DNA from: Pseudomonadota bacterium
GTDB taxonomy: Bacteria > Pseudomonadota > Alphaproteobacteria > Rhizobiales > Beijerinckiaceae
DNA: 33,350 bases
NCBI GenBank assembly: GCA_021777915.1
Contig: JAJYCZ010000015.1
Coordinates: forward strand, 1-33,350
Reading direction: 5' to 3'
Under the pieces are notes generated by a model. It was not told the DNA's origin. It saw only the letters and a list, made by a program, of their open reading frames with translations, and ran no database searches. Within the stretch, counting starts at the first letter, position 1, and each line of letters starts with the position of its first letter. This document shows positions 24,566-32,609 of this stretch, piece after piece. The position numbers were made by a program, and so were the translations under genes.

Positions 24566-25474
24566 GTGCAGATCTTTGTCTCCTTTCTTGTCGCCGTCGC
24601 CGCCTTCGTGCTGCTGATGACGGTGATCGGCAGCTTTTTCACCGTCCAGACCGCACAGGTCGCGGTCATCACGCGCTTCAATCGCTATCTGCGCGTCGCC
24701 CAGGCCGGGCTGAACTGGAAGGTTCCCTTCATCGACCGGGTCGATGGCCGGTTGAGCCTGCGCGTCGATCAGATTTCCCTCACCATGGAGACCAAGACCA
24801 AGGACAATGTCTTCGTCACCATCCCGATTTCGGTCCAGACCCGCGTCCGCACCGAAAAGGCTTACGAGGCCTATTACAGCCTGTCCGATCCCCGGGCGCA
24901 GATTCAGGCCTATGTCGAACAGGTGGTGCTCGGCCATGTGCCCGGCATGACGCTCGACGAGGTTTTCGCCAGCCAGTCGAGCATTGCCGCGGCGGTCAAG
25001 CACGAACTCGATGTCGATATGGCGGCCTTCGGCTTTGAAATCGTCAATGTGCTGGTCACCGACATCATCCCCGACGCCAAAGTCAAATCGGCGATGAACG
25101 ACATCAACGCCGCCCAGCGCGAGCAGGTCGCGGCCAGCGCGCGCGGCGAGGCGGAAAAGATCCTGGTGGTCAAGAAGGCCGAGGCCGAGGCCGAAAGCAA
25201 GGCCCTGCAGGGCCAGGGCATCGCCAACCAGCGCAAGGCGATCATCGACGGGCTGCGCGGCTCGATCGAGGATTTCCAGAAATCGATCGGCGACGCCAGC
25301 GCCAGGGAGGTCATGCAGCTGGTGCTGGTGACCCAATATTTCGACACGCTCAAATCGATCGGCGAACAGGGCAAGACCAATACGCTCTTCGTTTCCCATT
25401 CGCCCGGCGCGGTGCAGAATTTTTCCGAACAGGTCATGCAGGCCATAGCCGGCGCGGCCGAAGCGGGGAGATAA
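24566..25474 (+). CDS. SPFH/band-7 (stomatin-like) membrane protein
   Basis: 302 aa. One N-terminal membrane helix (FLVAVAAFVLLMTVIGSFF) anchors an SPFH domain (about 25-190: TVQTAQVAVITRFNRYLRVAQAGLNWKVPF, LSLRVDQISLTMETKTKDNVFVTIPISVQTRV, then MTLDEVFASQSSIAAAV). A charged coiled-coil follows (REQVAASARGEAEKILVVKKAEAEAESKALQGQG), then a C-terminal oligomerisation segment. Family members form large membrane microdomain rings and modulate proteases or transporters. A NfeD-type partner gene, common beside one branch of the family, is absent. GTG 24566 is the start, with GGGG (24555-24558) about 7 bases upstream; it appears monocistronic. Confidence 0.92.
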   Translation: MQIFVSFLVAVAAFVLLMTVIGSFFTVQTAQVAVITRFNRYLRVAQAGLNWKVPFIDRVDGRLSLRVDQISLTMETKTKDNVFVTIPISVQTRVRTEKAYEAYYSLSDPRAQIQAYVEQVVLGHVPGMTLDEVFASQSSIAAAVKHELDVDMAAFGFEIVNVLVTDIIPDAKVKSAMNDINAAQREQVAASARGEAEKILVVKKAEAEAESKALQGQGIANQRKAIIDGLRGSIEDFQKSIGDASAREVMQLVLVTQYFDTLKSIGEQGKTNTLFVSHSPGAVQNFSEQVMQAIAGAAEAGR

Positions 25475-25570
25475 GACTCGACACAGCGGCTCCGACCAAA
25501 GGACGAACCGCGCCTGGAGATTTCTTTTCCTCCCCGGCTTGTCCGACGCGGTTCTGGCGTCGCAAACTTG

Positions 25571-25593
25571 CCGGCCCGGGCCATTCCGGCCGG
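25571..25593 (+). other. Leader hairpin before the sulfhydrylase gene
   Basis: CCGGCC (25571-25576) pairs with GGCCGG (25588-25593), ending about 10 bases before the GAGGAAA ribosome site. It may be a leader structure. I looked for a SAM-II riboswitch here, as expected for alphaproteobacterial met genes, and did not find its conserved A-rich core. Confidence 0.3.
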
Positions 25594-25614
25594 ACGCACA
25601 TTCGAGGAAACGCC

Positions 25615-26922
25615 ATGGCCGTCGAAACCAAGAGGCCCGAAACCCAAAGGCCCGAGACCATTGTCCTTCACGCCGGCTGGCGGGCCGATCCGGTCACCGG
25701 CGCGGTGGCGCCGCCGATCTACCAGACCACCAGCTACCAGTTCCGCGACACCGAGCACGCCGCCAATCTCTTCGCGCTCAAAGAACTGGGCAATATCTAC
25801 ACACGGCTGGGCAACCCCACGACCGACATTCTCGAACAAAGGCTCGCCGCGCTTGAAGGCGGCGCCGCCGCGCTGTGCGTCTCCTCCGGCCAGGCGGCCT
25901 CGGCCTTTGCGATCCAGAACCTCGCGCGGGTCGGCGACAATGTCGTCTCCTCGACCGACCTTTATGGCGGCACCTGGAATCTTTTCGCCAACACGCTGAA
26001 GGACCAGGGGATCGAAGTCCGTTTCGTCGATCCGACCGACCCGGAAAATTTCCGCCGCGCCACCGATTCCCGCACCCGCGCTTTTTTCGCCGAAACCCTG
26101 CCCAATCCCAAGCTGGCGGTCTTCCCCATCGCCGAAGTGGCGGCGATCGGCCGCGAGATCGGCGTCCCGCTGATCATGGACAATACCGCCGCGCCGATCC
26201 TGTCCCGACCGCTCGACCATGGCGCGGCGGTCGTGGTCTATTCGACCACCAAATTCATCGGCGGCCATGGCGCGGCGATCGGCGGCGCGATCATCGACGG
26301 CGGCAATTTCGACTGGGAAAAATTTAAGGAGCGCCAGCCCGCGCTCAACACGCCTGATCCGTCCTATCACGGCGCGATATGGACGGAGGCGGTAAAGCCG
26401 ATCGGCCCGGTGGCCTATATCATCAAAATCCGCACCACCTTGCTGCGCGACCTCGGTTCCGCGCCCTCGCCGTTCAATTCCTTCCTCACCCTGCAGGGTC
26501 TCGAAACCCTGCCCCTGCGCATGGAACGCCATTGCCGGAACGCCACCGCCGTCGCCAACTGGCTGGCGAAGCGGCCGGAAATCGTCAAGGTCATCCACCC
26601 CTCGCAACAAAGCGGCGAAACCCGGGCGCGGGCGGAAAAATATCTGAAGGGCGGCCAGGGCGCGCTGCTCGGCTTCGAACTCGCCGGCGGCGCGGCGGCG
26701 GGCAAGAAATTCATCGACGCGTTAAAACTCTTCTACCACGTCGCCAATATCGGCGACGCCCGCAGCCTCGCCATTCATCCGGCCTCGACCACCCATTCCC
26801 AGCTCGCCGAAGAGGCGCAACTCGCCACCGGCGTTTCGCCCGGCTATGTCCGGCTCTCCATCGGCCTTGAACATATCGACGACATTCTCGCCGATCTCGA
26901 TCAGGCGCTGAAGACGATCTGA
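25615..26922 (+). CDS. metY: O-acetylhomoserine sulfhydrylase (aminocarboxypropyltransferase)
   Basis: PLP enzyme, 435 aa, making homocysteine from O-acetylhomoserine and sulfide in methionine synthesis. It has the Cys/Met-metabolism PLP fold: ETIVLHAGWRADPVTGAVAPPIYQTTSYQF, NIYTRLGNPTTDILEQRLAALEGG, SSGQAASAFA, and the cofactor lysine K213 in VYSTTKFIGGHG. The C-terminal half shows HVANIGDARSLAIHPASTTHSQL, typical of this subgroup rather than cystathionine gamma-synthase. Length about 430 also fits MetY. Residues 4-15 contain the small repeat ETKRPETQRPET. ATG 25615 has GAGGAAA 4-10 bases upstream. An O-succinyl preference cannot be excluded. No obvious operon partners. Confidence 0.94.
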   Translation: MAVETKRPETQRPETIVLHAGWRADPVTGAVAPPIYQTTSYQFRDTEHAANLFALKELGNIYTRLGNPTTDILEQRLAALEGGAAALCVSSGQAASAFAIQNLARVGDNVVSSTDLYGGTWNLFANTLKDQGIEVRFVDPTDPENFRRATDSRTRAFFAETLPNPKLAVFPIAEVAAIGREIGVPLIMDNTAAPILSRPLDHGAAVVVYSTTKFIGGHGAAIGGAIIDGGNFDWEKFKERQPALNTPDPSYHGAIWTEAVKPIGPVAYIIKIRTTLLRDLGSAPSPFNSFLTLQGLETLPLRMERHCRNATAVANWLAKRPEIVKVIHPSQQSGETRARAEKYLKGGQGALLGFELAGGAAAGKKFIDALKLFYHVANIGDARSLAIHPASTTHSQLAEEAQLATGVSPGYVRLSIGLEHIDDILADLDQALKTI

Positions 26923-27009
26923 CCCCCCGGCCGCCGGCCTCGGCTGGCGGCCCCGAACGCAAGCCGCCCGTTGCAAAAGAACAATGCAAAAGCTTTCTAA
27001 TATAGTAGC

Positions 27010-27039
27010 TTGATATCAATATAGCATTTGCTATATATT
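27010..27039 (+). promoter_or_regulatory. mntH promoter region
   Basis: TTGATA (27010-27015) and TATATT (27034-27039, spacer 18; TATATA at 27032 gives 16) lie in a distinctly AT-rich patch just upstream of mntH. Transcription would start near 27046, giving a leader of about 16 bases with GGAA before ATG 27062. The MntR box covers the spacer and -10 area, the expected position for repression. Confidence 0.6.
27019..27036 (+). promoter_or_regulatory. MntR box upstream of mntH
   Basis: ATATAGCA-TT-TGCTATAT has perfect 8-base arms. Its core ATAGC-ATTT-GCTAT matches the ATAGC-N4-GCTAT form known from enterobacterial MntR operators in front of mntH. A weaker second site, ATATAGTAGCTTGATAT (27000-27016), lies directly upstream. 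The cognate regulator gene mntR is encoded downstream of mntH. Mn-bound MntR would block transcription. Confidence 0.75.
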
Positions 27040-27061
27040 CCGTGAAAGACGGAAACGATCC

Positions 27062-28372
27062 ATGACCCATTATGTCGCGACGCCCACTCTGACCGACAGC
27101 ACGACCTTCCAGATCCGCGAGGTTCTGGCGGGCCGGCGCGGCGGCTTGCGCTCGACCTTGCTGTTCGCCGGCCCGGCGGTCATCGCCTCGATCGCCTATG
27201 TCGACCCCGGCAATTTCGCCACCAACATCCAGGCCGGCGCCGGCTATGGCTACGCCCTGCTGTGGGTCGTCGTTCTGGCCAACGCCGTCGCCATGCTGTT
27301 CCAGGCGCTCTCGGCCAAGCTGGGCGTCGTCACCGGCCGCAATCTCGCCGAAATGTGCCGCGAGAGATTTTCCGCGCCCGTGCGTTTTGGAATGTGGGCG
27401 ATCAGCGAGATCGCGGCCATGGCCACCGATCTCGCGGAATTCCTGGGCGGCGCGATCGGCCTGTCGCTGCTGCTGCATCTGCCGCTGCTGGCCGGCATGG
27501 CGGCGACGGCTGTGGCGACTTTCGGCATTTTGCTGTTCGACACACGCGGCTTCCGGCCGATGGAGTTGATCATCGGCGGCTTTGTCGCGATCATCGGCTT
27601 TTCCTATGTCGCCGAAATGTTCATCGCGCCGGTCGATTGGGCGGTCGCCGGCGCCGCCCTGGCGACGCCGTCGCTGCCCGACGCCAAGGCCTTGACCATC
27701 GCGGTCGGCATCGTCGGCGCGACCGTGATGCCGCACGCCATTTACCTGCATTCCGGGCTGACCCAGAACCGCGCGCCGGCGCGCAACGACAGCGAGCGTC
27801 GCAAACTGCTGCGCTTTTCGGCTTGGGAAAGCGTCATTGCGCTGGCGGTCGCCGGCGCCGCCAATGTCGCCATGGTGATCATGGCCGCGAGCGCCTTCCA
27901 TGCCGGCCACGCCGATGTCGCCGAGATCGGAACCGCCTATTACAGCCTGACTCCGCTGCTGGGCGGCGCGGCGGCGAGCGTATTCCTGGTCTCGCTGCTG
28001 GCCTCGGGGATTTCCTCCTCGGCGGTCGGCACCATGGCCGGGCAGATGATCATGCAGGGCTTCGTCGGCTTTCGCATTCCCGTCTGGCTGCGCCGCCTCG
28101 CGACCATGCTGCCGGCCTTCGTCGTCGTGGCGATGGGCGTCAACGCCACCGACGCTCTGGTCTACAGCCAGGTCGTGCTGTCCTTCGCCTTGCCGGCTCC
28201 CATCATCGCGCTGGTCCTGTTCACCCGCGATCGCGCCGTCATGCGGGAATTCGCCAATGGAAGGCTGACCGACGCCGCCGCGCTCGCCGGGACCCTGGTC
28301 ATTCTGGCGCTGAACGCGATCCTGCTGCTGCAGACCTTCAATATTCCGATCCCGGGCCTGGCCGCCGTCTGA
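27062..28372 (+). CDS. mntH: NRAMP-family manganese transporter
   Basis: Proton-coupled divalent metal importer, 436 aa with about eleven membrane helices. The metal-site motifs are both present: DPGN in TM1 (residues 48-51, AYVDPGNFATN) and MPH in TM6 (M223-H225, GATVMPHAIYLHS). The transport signature SGISSSAVGTMAGQMIMQGF is also present. Mn is the likely substrate, supported by the MntR box and the downstream mntR. The hydrophilic N-terminus (about 30 residues) is normal for the bacterial branch. Expression is expected to rise when Mn is scarce. Confidence 0.95.
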   Translation: MTHYVATPTLTDSTTFQIREVLAGRRGGLRSTLLFAGPAVIASIAYVDPGNFATNIQAGAGYGYALLWVVVLANAVAMLFQALSAKLGVVTGRNLAEMCRERFSAPVRFGMWAISEIAAMATDLAEFLGGAIGLSLLLHLPLLAGMAATAVATFGILLFDTRGFRPMELIIGGFVAIIGFSYVAEMFIAPVDWAVAGAALATPSLPDAKALTIAVGIVGATVMPHAIYLHSGLTQNRAPARNDSERRKLLRFSAWESVIALAVAGAANVAMVIMAASAFHAGHADVAEIGTAYYSLTPLLGGAAASVFLVSLLASGISSSAVGTMAGQMIMQGFVGFRIPVWLRRLATMLPAFVVVAMGVNATDALVYSQVVLSFALPAPIIALVLFTRDRAVMREFANGRLTDAAALAGTLVILALNAILLLQTFNIPIPGLAAV

Positions 28373-28454
28373 AGGGGCCGGAGATTTTGCGCGCATGAAT
28401 TATGGTCTGTGCTAAAGATCATCCTGTGCATTCCGATTCCTGAAAGTTACCGCC

Positions 28455-28907
28455 GTGGTGAAATCCGCCGCTTCCGGCCCAAAACGCCTTGCTCCGACCG
28501 ACGCGGAAGCGCGCGCCGAGGCTTTTCAGAAAAGCCGCGACGACCGCCGCTTCGAATTGAAGGAAGATTATGTCGAGCTGATCGCCGAACTGATGGCGCA
28601 GGAGGGCGAGGCGCGCCAGACCGATATCGCGCGGCGCCTCGGCGTCACCCAGCCGACGGTCGCCAAAATGCTCAAGCGCCTCGCCGAGGAAAATCTGGTG
28701 ACGCAGCGCCCCTATCGCGGCGTTTTCCTCACCGAGGAAGGCCAGCGTCTGGCGGCGGCGACCAAGCGCCGGCACGACATCGTCGAGACTTTGCTGCTGC
28801 GCCTTGGCGTCGATCCAGACACGGCGCGCAAGGACGCCGAGGGCATCGAGCACCACGTCAGCGACAGGACGCTCAAAGCCTTCGAGCTTTTCCTCGCGAC
28901 AAGGTGA
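28455..28907 (+). CDS. mntR: Manganese-responsive transcriptional regulator MntR
   Basis: DtxR/MntR-family repressor, 150 aa. After a polar N-terminal tail (about 30 residues) comes a winged-helix domain with ELIAELMAQEGEARQTDIARRLGVTQPTVAKMLKRLAEENLV, whose second half is the DNA-recognition helix. The metal-binding helix region is KRRHDIVETLLLRLGVDPDTARKDAEGIEHHVSDRTL, with the His/Glu ligands of MntR. It lacks the SH3-like domain of DtxR, as in E. coli MntR. GTG 28455 (or GTG 28458) is used; no strong ribosome site is visible. The 82-base gap after mntH leaves open whether it is cotranscribed. Confidence 0.92.
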   Translation: MVKSAASGPKRLAPTDAEARAEAFQKSRDDRRFELKEDYVELIAELMAQEGEARQTDIARRLGVTQPTVAKMLKRLAEENLVTQRPYRGVFLTEEGQRLAAATKRRHDIVETLLLRLGVDPDTARKDAEGIEHHVSDRTLKAFELFLATR

Positions 28908-29000
28908 CGCCCGCCGACGGCGCTTGACAGGCGCGGCTCTTTTGATAGGCCTGTCCCGGCCCTTCGTTTTTCGACCGCGCCGGGGCGATTGAGAGGAATT

Positions 29001-29531
29001 ATGGCGTTCGACCGTATCGGCCCGCGCTGGGCCGGCCTGTTTTTCCACGCGATTCTTGTCGTATTGGTCCTGAGCTTCGGCCTGGGAGCCGCCGCCCGGG
29101 CGCAGGGCATGTCAAAAGGCAAATTCGGCGACTGGGAAATGCGCTGCGAAACCCCGCCCGGCGCCGCCCATGAGCAATGCGCCCTGATGCAAAGCGTCGC
29201 CGCCGAGGACAAGCCCAATGTCAATCTCGTGGTGATCGTGCTGAAGACCGCCGACGGCAAGAGCCGGCTGCTGCGCGTCATCGCGCCGCTGGGCGTGCTG
29301 TTGCCCTCCGGCCTCGGCCTCAAGATCGACTCGGCCGACATCGGCCGCGCCGGCTTCGTGCGCTGCCTGCCCTCCGGCTGCATCGCCGAAGTGGTGATGG
29401 ACGACAAGCTGATCCAGCAGTTGAGTTCGGGGACCACCGCGACCTTCATCATTTTCCAGACTCCGGAGGAAGGCATCGGCATTCCCCTGAGCCTCGACGG
29501 ATTCAAGGACGGTTTCGCGAAACTGCCCTGA
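29001..29531 (+). CDS. Invasion-associated locus B (IalB) family secreted protein
   Basis: 176 aa with a signal peptide (AILVVLVLSFGLGAAARAQG) and a single IalB domain. It has FGDWEMRCETPPGAAHEQCALMQ, LRVIAPLGVLLPSGLGLKIDSADIGRAGFVRCLPSGCIAEVVMDDKLI and a C-terminal GIPLSLDGFKDGFAKL, with four Cys residues at the usual places for two disulfides. The family is named from Bartonella but is common in non-pathogenic Rhizobiales; its periplasmic role is unclear. ATG 29001 is preceded by GAGAGGA; a TTG at 28989 in the same frame is less likely. It lies between mntR and gcvT. Confidence 0.88.
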   Translation: MAFDRIGPRWAGLFFHAILVVLVLSFGLGAAARAQGMSKGKFGDWEMRCETPPGAAHEQCALMQSVAAEDKPNVNLVVIVLKTADGKSRLLRVIAPLGVLLPSGLGLKIDSADIGRAGFVRCLPSGCIAEVVMDDKLIQQLSSGTTATFIIFQTPEEGIGIPLSLDGFKDGFAKLP

Positions 29532-29569
29532 CCGGGCGATTTTGAACGGCGGCTTCTGGAGGGCGCATC

Positions 29570-30703
29570 ATGTCGGATATGGAACAGGCCCCCGCCCGCA
29601 CGCCCCTCTATGCCCGCCATATCGCGCTGGGCGGGCGGATGGTCGATTTCGCCGGCTACGCTTTGCCGGTGAATTATTCCAAGGGCGTCCTCGCCGAACA
29701 TCTCTTCACCCGCGAGAAAGCCGGGCTGTTCGACGTTTCCCATATGGGACAGGCCCTTCTCTCCGGACCCGACGCCGCGCGGCGGCTCGAAAGCCTGGTT
29801 CCCGGCGACATTCAGGCGCTGGCGCCGGGGCGCATTCGCTATACCCAGTTCACCAATGACGAGGGCGGCATACTCGACGACCTGATGGTGACCAGGCTCG
29901 CGTCCAATGCCGCGGGCGAAAGGCTGTTTCTGGTCGTCAACGCCGCCTGCAAACAGGCTGATTTCGCCCATCTGCGCGCAAAACTCCCCGATTTGCGCCT
30001 TGATGCCCTTGAGGATCACGCCCTGCTCGCCTTGCAGGGGCCGGCGGCGGCGGCCGTGCTGGAGCGCCATGTTCCCGGCGTTTCGGCCCTCGGCTTCATG
30101 GCGCACGATTATTTCATCTGGCGCGGCGCCCAGCTCGGCGTGTCGCGCTCGGGCTATACCGGCGAGGACGGTTTCGAGATTTCCCTGCCCGCCGACGCGG
30201 CGCGGTCGCTTGCCGACCTGCTGCTGCTGGAGGACGACGTCGAGCCGATCGGCCTCGGCGCGCGCGATTCGCTGCGCCTCGAAGCCGGCCTGTGCCTCTA
30301 TGGCCATGACATCGACAGGACCACCAGCCCGATCGAGGCCGGCCTGGTCTGGTCGATGTCCAGGCGCCGGCGCGAACAGGGCGGCTTTCCCGGCGCCGCG
30401 CGCATCCAGAAAGAGCTGGCCGAGGGCGTGGCGCGCCAGCGCGTCGGCCTGGCGCCCGACGGCAAGGCGCCGGCGCGCGAGGGCGCCGAAATCACCAATG
30501 CGGATGGCGCGGTCATCGGCCGGGTCACTTCGGGGGGATTCGCGCCATCGCTCGGCCGGCCCATCGCCATGGGCTATGTCCCGCCCGAATTCGCGCGCGA
30601 AGGAACCGCCGTCAATCTGATCGTGCGCGGCAAAGCCTTGCCGGCGCGGGTCGTTGCCCTGCCCTTCGTTCCCAACCGCTATCACCGCCCAGTCAAAGGC
30701 TGA
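29570..30703 (+). CDS. gcvT: Glycine cleavage system T protein (aminomethyltransferase)
   Basis: 377 aa. It transfers the methylene group from the lipoyl arm of GcvH to tetrahydrofolate, releasing ammonia. Family landmarks: TPLYARHIALGGRMVDFAGYALPVNYSKG, GLFDVSHMGQ, YTQFTNDEGGILDDLMVTRL (containing the catalytic Asp), SRSGYTGEDGFEISLP, LGARDSLRLEAGLCLYGHD and the C-terminal barrel GRVTSGGFAPSLGRPIAMGYV. GGAGG precedes ATG 29570. It is followed 15 bases later by gcvH; together with gcvP (not in this window at the expected place) and lipoamide dehydrogenase it would form the complete system. Confidence 0.96.
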   Translation: MSDMEQAPARTPLYARHIALGGRMVDFAGYALPVNYSKGVLAEHLFTREKAGLFDVSHMGQALLSGPDAARRLESLVPGDIQALAPGRIRYTQFTNDEGGILDDLMVTRLASNAAGERLFLVVNAACKQADFAHLRAKLPDLRLDALEDHALLALQGPAAAAVLERHVPGVSALGFMAHDYFIWRGAQLGVSRSGYTGEDGFEISLPADAARSLADLLLLEDDVEPIGLGARDSLRLEAGLCLYGHDIDRTTSPIEAGLVWSMSRRRREQGGFPGAARIQKELAEGVARQRVGLAPDGKAPAREGAEITNADGAVIGRVTSGGFAPSLGRPIAMGYVPPEFAREGTAVNLIVRGKALPARVVALPFVPNRYHRPVKG

Positions 30704-30718
30704 TTTCCGGAGCTTTCC

Positions 30719-31096
30719 ATGGCCGACATGTTTTTTACCAAGGATCACGAATATATTGTCGTCGAGGATGGCGTCGGTCGGGTCGGCATCACCCGCTTCG
30801 CGCAGGGCCAGCTTGGCGACGTGGTTTTCGTCGAGCTTCCCGACGTCGGCGCGCAGCGCAGGCAGGGCGAGGAAACCGGCGTGGTCGAGAGCGTCAAGGC
30901 GGCGAGCGAGGTCTTTTCGCCGGTCTCCGGCGAAGTGGTCGAGGTCAATGCCGACCTCTCCGACCACCCGGCCCTGGTCAACGAAGACCCGCAGGGCGAC
31001 GGCTGGTTCTTCAAGATCAAGCTCGCCAATCCGGCCGAATTGTCGAGCCTGCTCGACAAGGCCGCCTATGACGCCCTGGTCGCTTCGCTCGCCTGA
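30719..31096 (+). CDS. gcvH: Glycine cleavage system H protein
   Basis: Lipoyl carrier, 125 aa, shuttling the aminomethyl intermediate between the P, T and L proteins. N-terminal FFTKDHEYIVVEDGVGRVGITRFAQGQLGDVVFVELPDVG and the lipoylation site ESVKAASEVFSPVSGEVVE (K60) are intact; the C-terminal DGWFFKIKLANPAELSSLL is standard. GGAG lies about 6 bases before ATG. Cotranscribed with gcvT. Immediately downstream is a T10 tract, then the DTW gene instead of gcvP. Confidence 0.97.
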   Translation: MADMFFTKDHEYIVVEDGVGRVGITRFAQGQLGDVVFVELPDVGAQRRQGEETGVVESVKAASEVFSPVSGEVVEVNADLSDHPALVNEDPQGDGWFFKIKLANPAELSSLLDKAAYDALVASLA

Positions 31097-31108
31097 GCTT
31101 TTTTTTTT
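31087..31108 (+). terminator. Short stem plus T10 tract after gcvH
   Basis: GCTC-GCCT-GAGC (31087-31098), overlapping the gcvH stop codon, is followed by ten consecutive T (31099-31108). The stem is only 4 bp, so termination may be partial. The T-run is exceptional for this GC-rich window. Confidence 0.45.
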
Positions 31109-31119
31109 ACGGGGGCCGC

Positions 31120-31842
31120 ATGCAAGACTCCGACGCGCCTCCGCTCTGCCCGCATTGCGCCAAGCCGGATTTTCTGTGCGTCTGCGAGTCGGTCGAGCCG
31201 ATCGACAATAAAGTCGCGCTGCTGATCCTCCAGCACCCGCAGGAGCAGGACCGGCTGCTCGGCACGGCGCGCCTGACCAAACGCGCGCTGCAAAACGCCG
31301 AACTCAAGATCGGCCTGTCCTGGCCAAGCCTCGCCAAAGTCTTGGGTCGCGAGGCCAATCCTGCCGATTGGGCCGTCCTGCATCTCGGCGCCGCTCACGC
31401 TAAAACCTTGCCGCGCGAGCGGGAACTCATCGTGCTGGACAAGAAGGGCGAGCCTTTGCCGGATCAGGACAGGGCGCTGGCGGGCGTCAAGGGAGTGGTG
31501 ATTTTCGACGGCTCCTGGGCCCAGGCCAAGACCTTGTGGTGGCGCAACCCCTGGGTGCTCAAGGCCAAAAGACTGGCGCTCAACCCGAAAAAACCATCGC
31601 TCTACGGCAATCTGCGCCGCGAACCCCGCCGCGAGGCGCTCTCGACGCTCGAAGCCGCGGCGCTCGCCCTGTCGCGCCTGGAAAAAAGGCCGGCGATCGA
31701 GACGGCTTTGCTGAAGGATTTTTCCGCCATGCTCGACAAATATCGCGCCGCGCTGGCCAGCGACGCGGTGACGCCCGCTGCGCCGGCGCGCAAGGGCGGG
31801 GCGCCGCGGCGGGGGAGAAAAAAGGCGGTTCCTGCCAAATAA
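31120..31842 (+). CDS. DTW-domain tRNA-uridine aminocarboxypropyltransferase
   Basis: 240 aa, TDD/DTW superfamily. It is expected to install acp3U on tRNA using the aminocarboxypropyl group of SAM. An N-terminal zinc-type cluster (C10, C13, C20, C22: CPHCAKPDFLCVC) is followed by ILQHPQEQDRLLGTARL, and the eponymous motif appears as DGSW (D130-W133) in VVIFDGSWAQAKTLWWRNP, with Ser for the usual Thr. LNPKKPSLYGNLRREPRREALSTLEA is the standard later motif. The Lys/Arg/Ala-rich C-terminal tail (about 215-240) may bind RNA. GGGGG lies 6 bases before ATG 31120, 24 bases after gcvH. Confidence 0.9.
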   Translation: MQDSDAPPLCPHCAKPDFLCVCESVEPIDNKVALLILQHPQEQDRLLGTARLTKRALQNAELKIGLSWPSLAKVLGREANPADWAVLHLGAAHAKTLPRERELIVLDKKGEPLPDQDRALAGVKGVVIFDGSWAQAKTLWWRNPWVLKAKRLALNPKKPSLYGNLRREPRREALSTLEAAALALSRLEKRPAIETALLKDFSAMLDKYRAALASDAVTPAAPARKGGAPRRGRKKAVPAK

Positions 31843-32038
31843 TTGAACGTCTTCTGTGTCTGAAATTCGGATTTCGCCTTGGAAGATGCAGTCAAGGTGA
31901 GAATTCGAACGCCAGCACATTCAGGCGGCGCCAAAAGGCGGACCCTAATTCACGTCCACCTCAGCCAACCCGAATGCGACCGGCATCGGTCATGATGTGT
32001 TTCGGTGACAATGGATGCGGCGCCGAAGGCTCGTTCCA

Positions 32039-32515
32039 TCAAAACATGGTCATTAATTCAGGGAATGGCGTATATTTTAGCGACCCATTACACGGACCGA
32101 TTATTTCTTCAGCGCCGAAAGCCTTCGTGACCGTTCTCAATCTGATCTGCGTCCCACTGATAGACTCAACAATTACAGCATATCGTTTATGACCGTTGAA
32201 AATGTTGAATTCTTCATAATCAACAGTGACACAATATACAGGGACCGCGCTTTCTGGATGTAGATTATTCGTATAGCCTATTGTCGCATATGGAGTAATA
32301 GTTGTATTTACGACCCTCGCCGTATGCAGCGAAGTAGCACTTCCCTTATCCATAAAGCCTTTCACGGCACGCGCAATAGCAACCCTAAGCTGGGGCGTAA
32401 GCGGAACGTCGCGCGGCGCCTCATCGACACGAGCTTGAAATCTTGCGCGATAATCTGGACTGAGCCCACAGCCAGCCAAAAAGACGGCGAGGACAATCAC
32501 CAATGAATTTTTCAT
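32039..32515 (-). CDS. Putative lipoprotein of AT-rich composition
   Basis: 158 aa. A lipoprotein signal peptide MKNSLVIVLAVFLAGC ends in a lipobox with C16, so the mature protein should be lipid-anchored. The body contains RVDEAPRDVPLTPQLRVAIARAVKGFMDKGSATSL and a later YCVTVDYEEFNIFNGHKRYAVIVES; two further Cys (in VYCVT and GPCNG) could pair. I do not recognise a family. Its DNA is much lower in GC than the rest of the window (18 G/C in the 60 bases 32161-32220), a sign of recent acquisition. It stands alone between the DTW gene and rlmN, in opposite orientation to both. Confidence 0.75.
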   Translation of the reverse strand: MKNSLVIVLAVFLAGCGLSPDYRARFQARVDEAPRDVPLTPQLRVAIARAVKGFMDKGSATSLHTARVVNTTITPYATIGYTNNLHPESAVPVYCVTVDYEEFNIFNGHKRYAVIVESISGTQIRLRTVTKAFGAEEIIGPCNGSLKYTPFPELMTMF

Positions 32516-32609
32516 TCCAATCCCTCAAAAACCCAATGAGATTTCAAAGCGATGACCGCCAACTGGCACAAGAGTTCACCTGAGTCAATCGATCGTCATC
32601 GCGCGAGCC

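Noticed and set aside
25475-25614. Possible SAM-II riboswitch before the sulfhydrylase gene
   Set aside because: The position is right for an alphaproteobacterial met gene, but the conserved pseudoknot bases (the GCTTGC-like loop and the A-rich GCTAAAG segment near the start codon) are not present; only a GC hairpin is seen.
26711-28396. 561-codon minus-strand open frame opposite mntH
   Set aside because: Asp/Gln/Arg/His-rich product typical of the antisense of a membrane protein gene; mntH is unambiguous.
31900-31930. tRNA-like T-loop (AATTCGAACG)
   Set aside because: No acceptor, D-arm or anticodon stem can be folded around it and no CCA-end context exists.
31915-31965. Possible insertion-sequence end (GGCGGCGCCAAAAGGCGG followed by ACCC)
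   Set aside because: It vaguely recalls IS21-type element ends, but there is no transposase fragment, matching inverted repeat or target duplication in the window; kept only as a remark in the AT-rich island finding.
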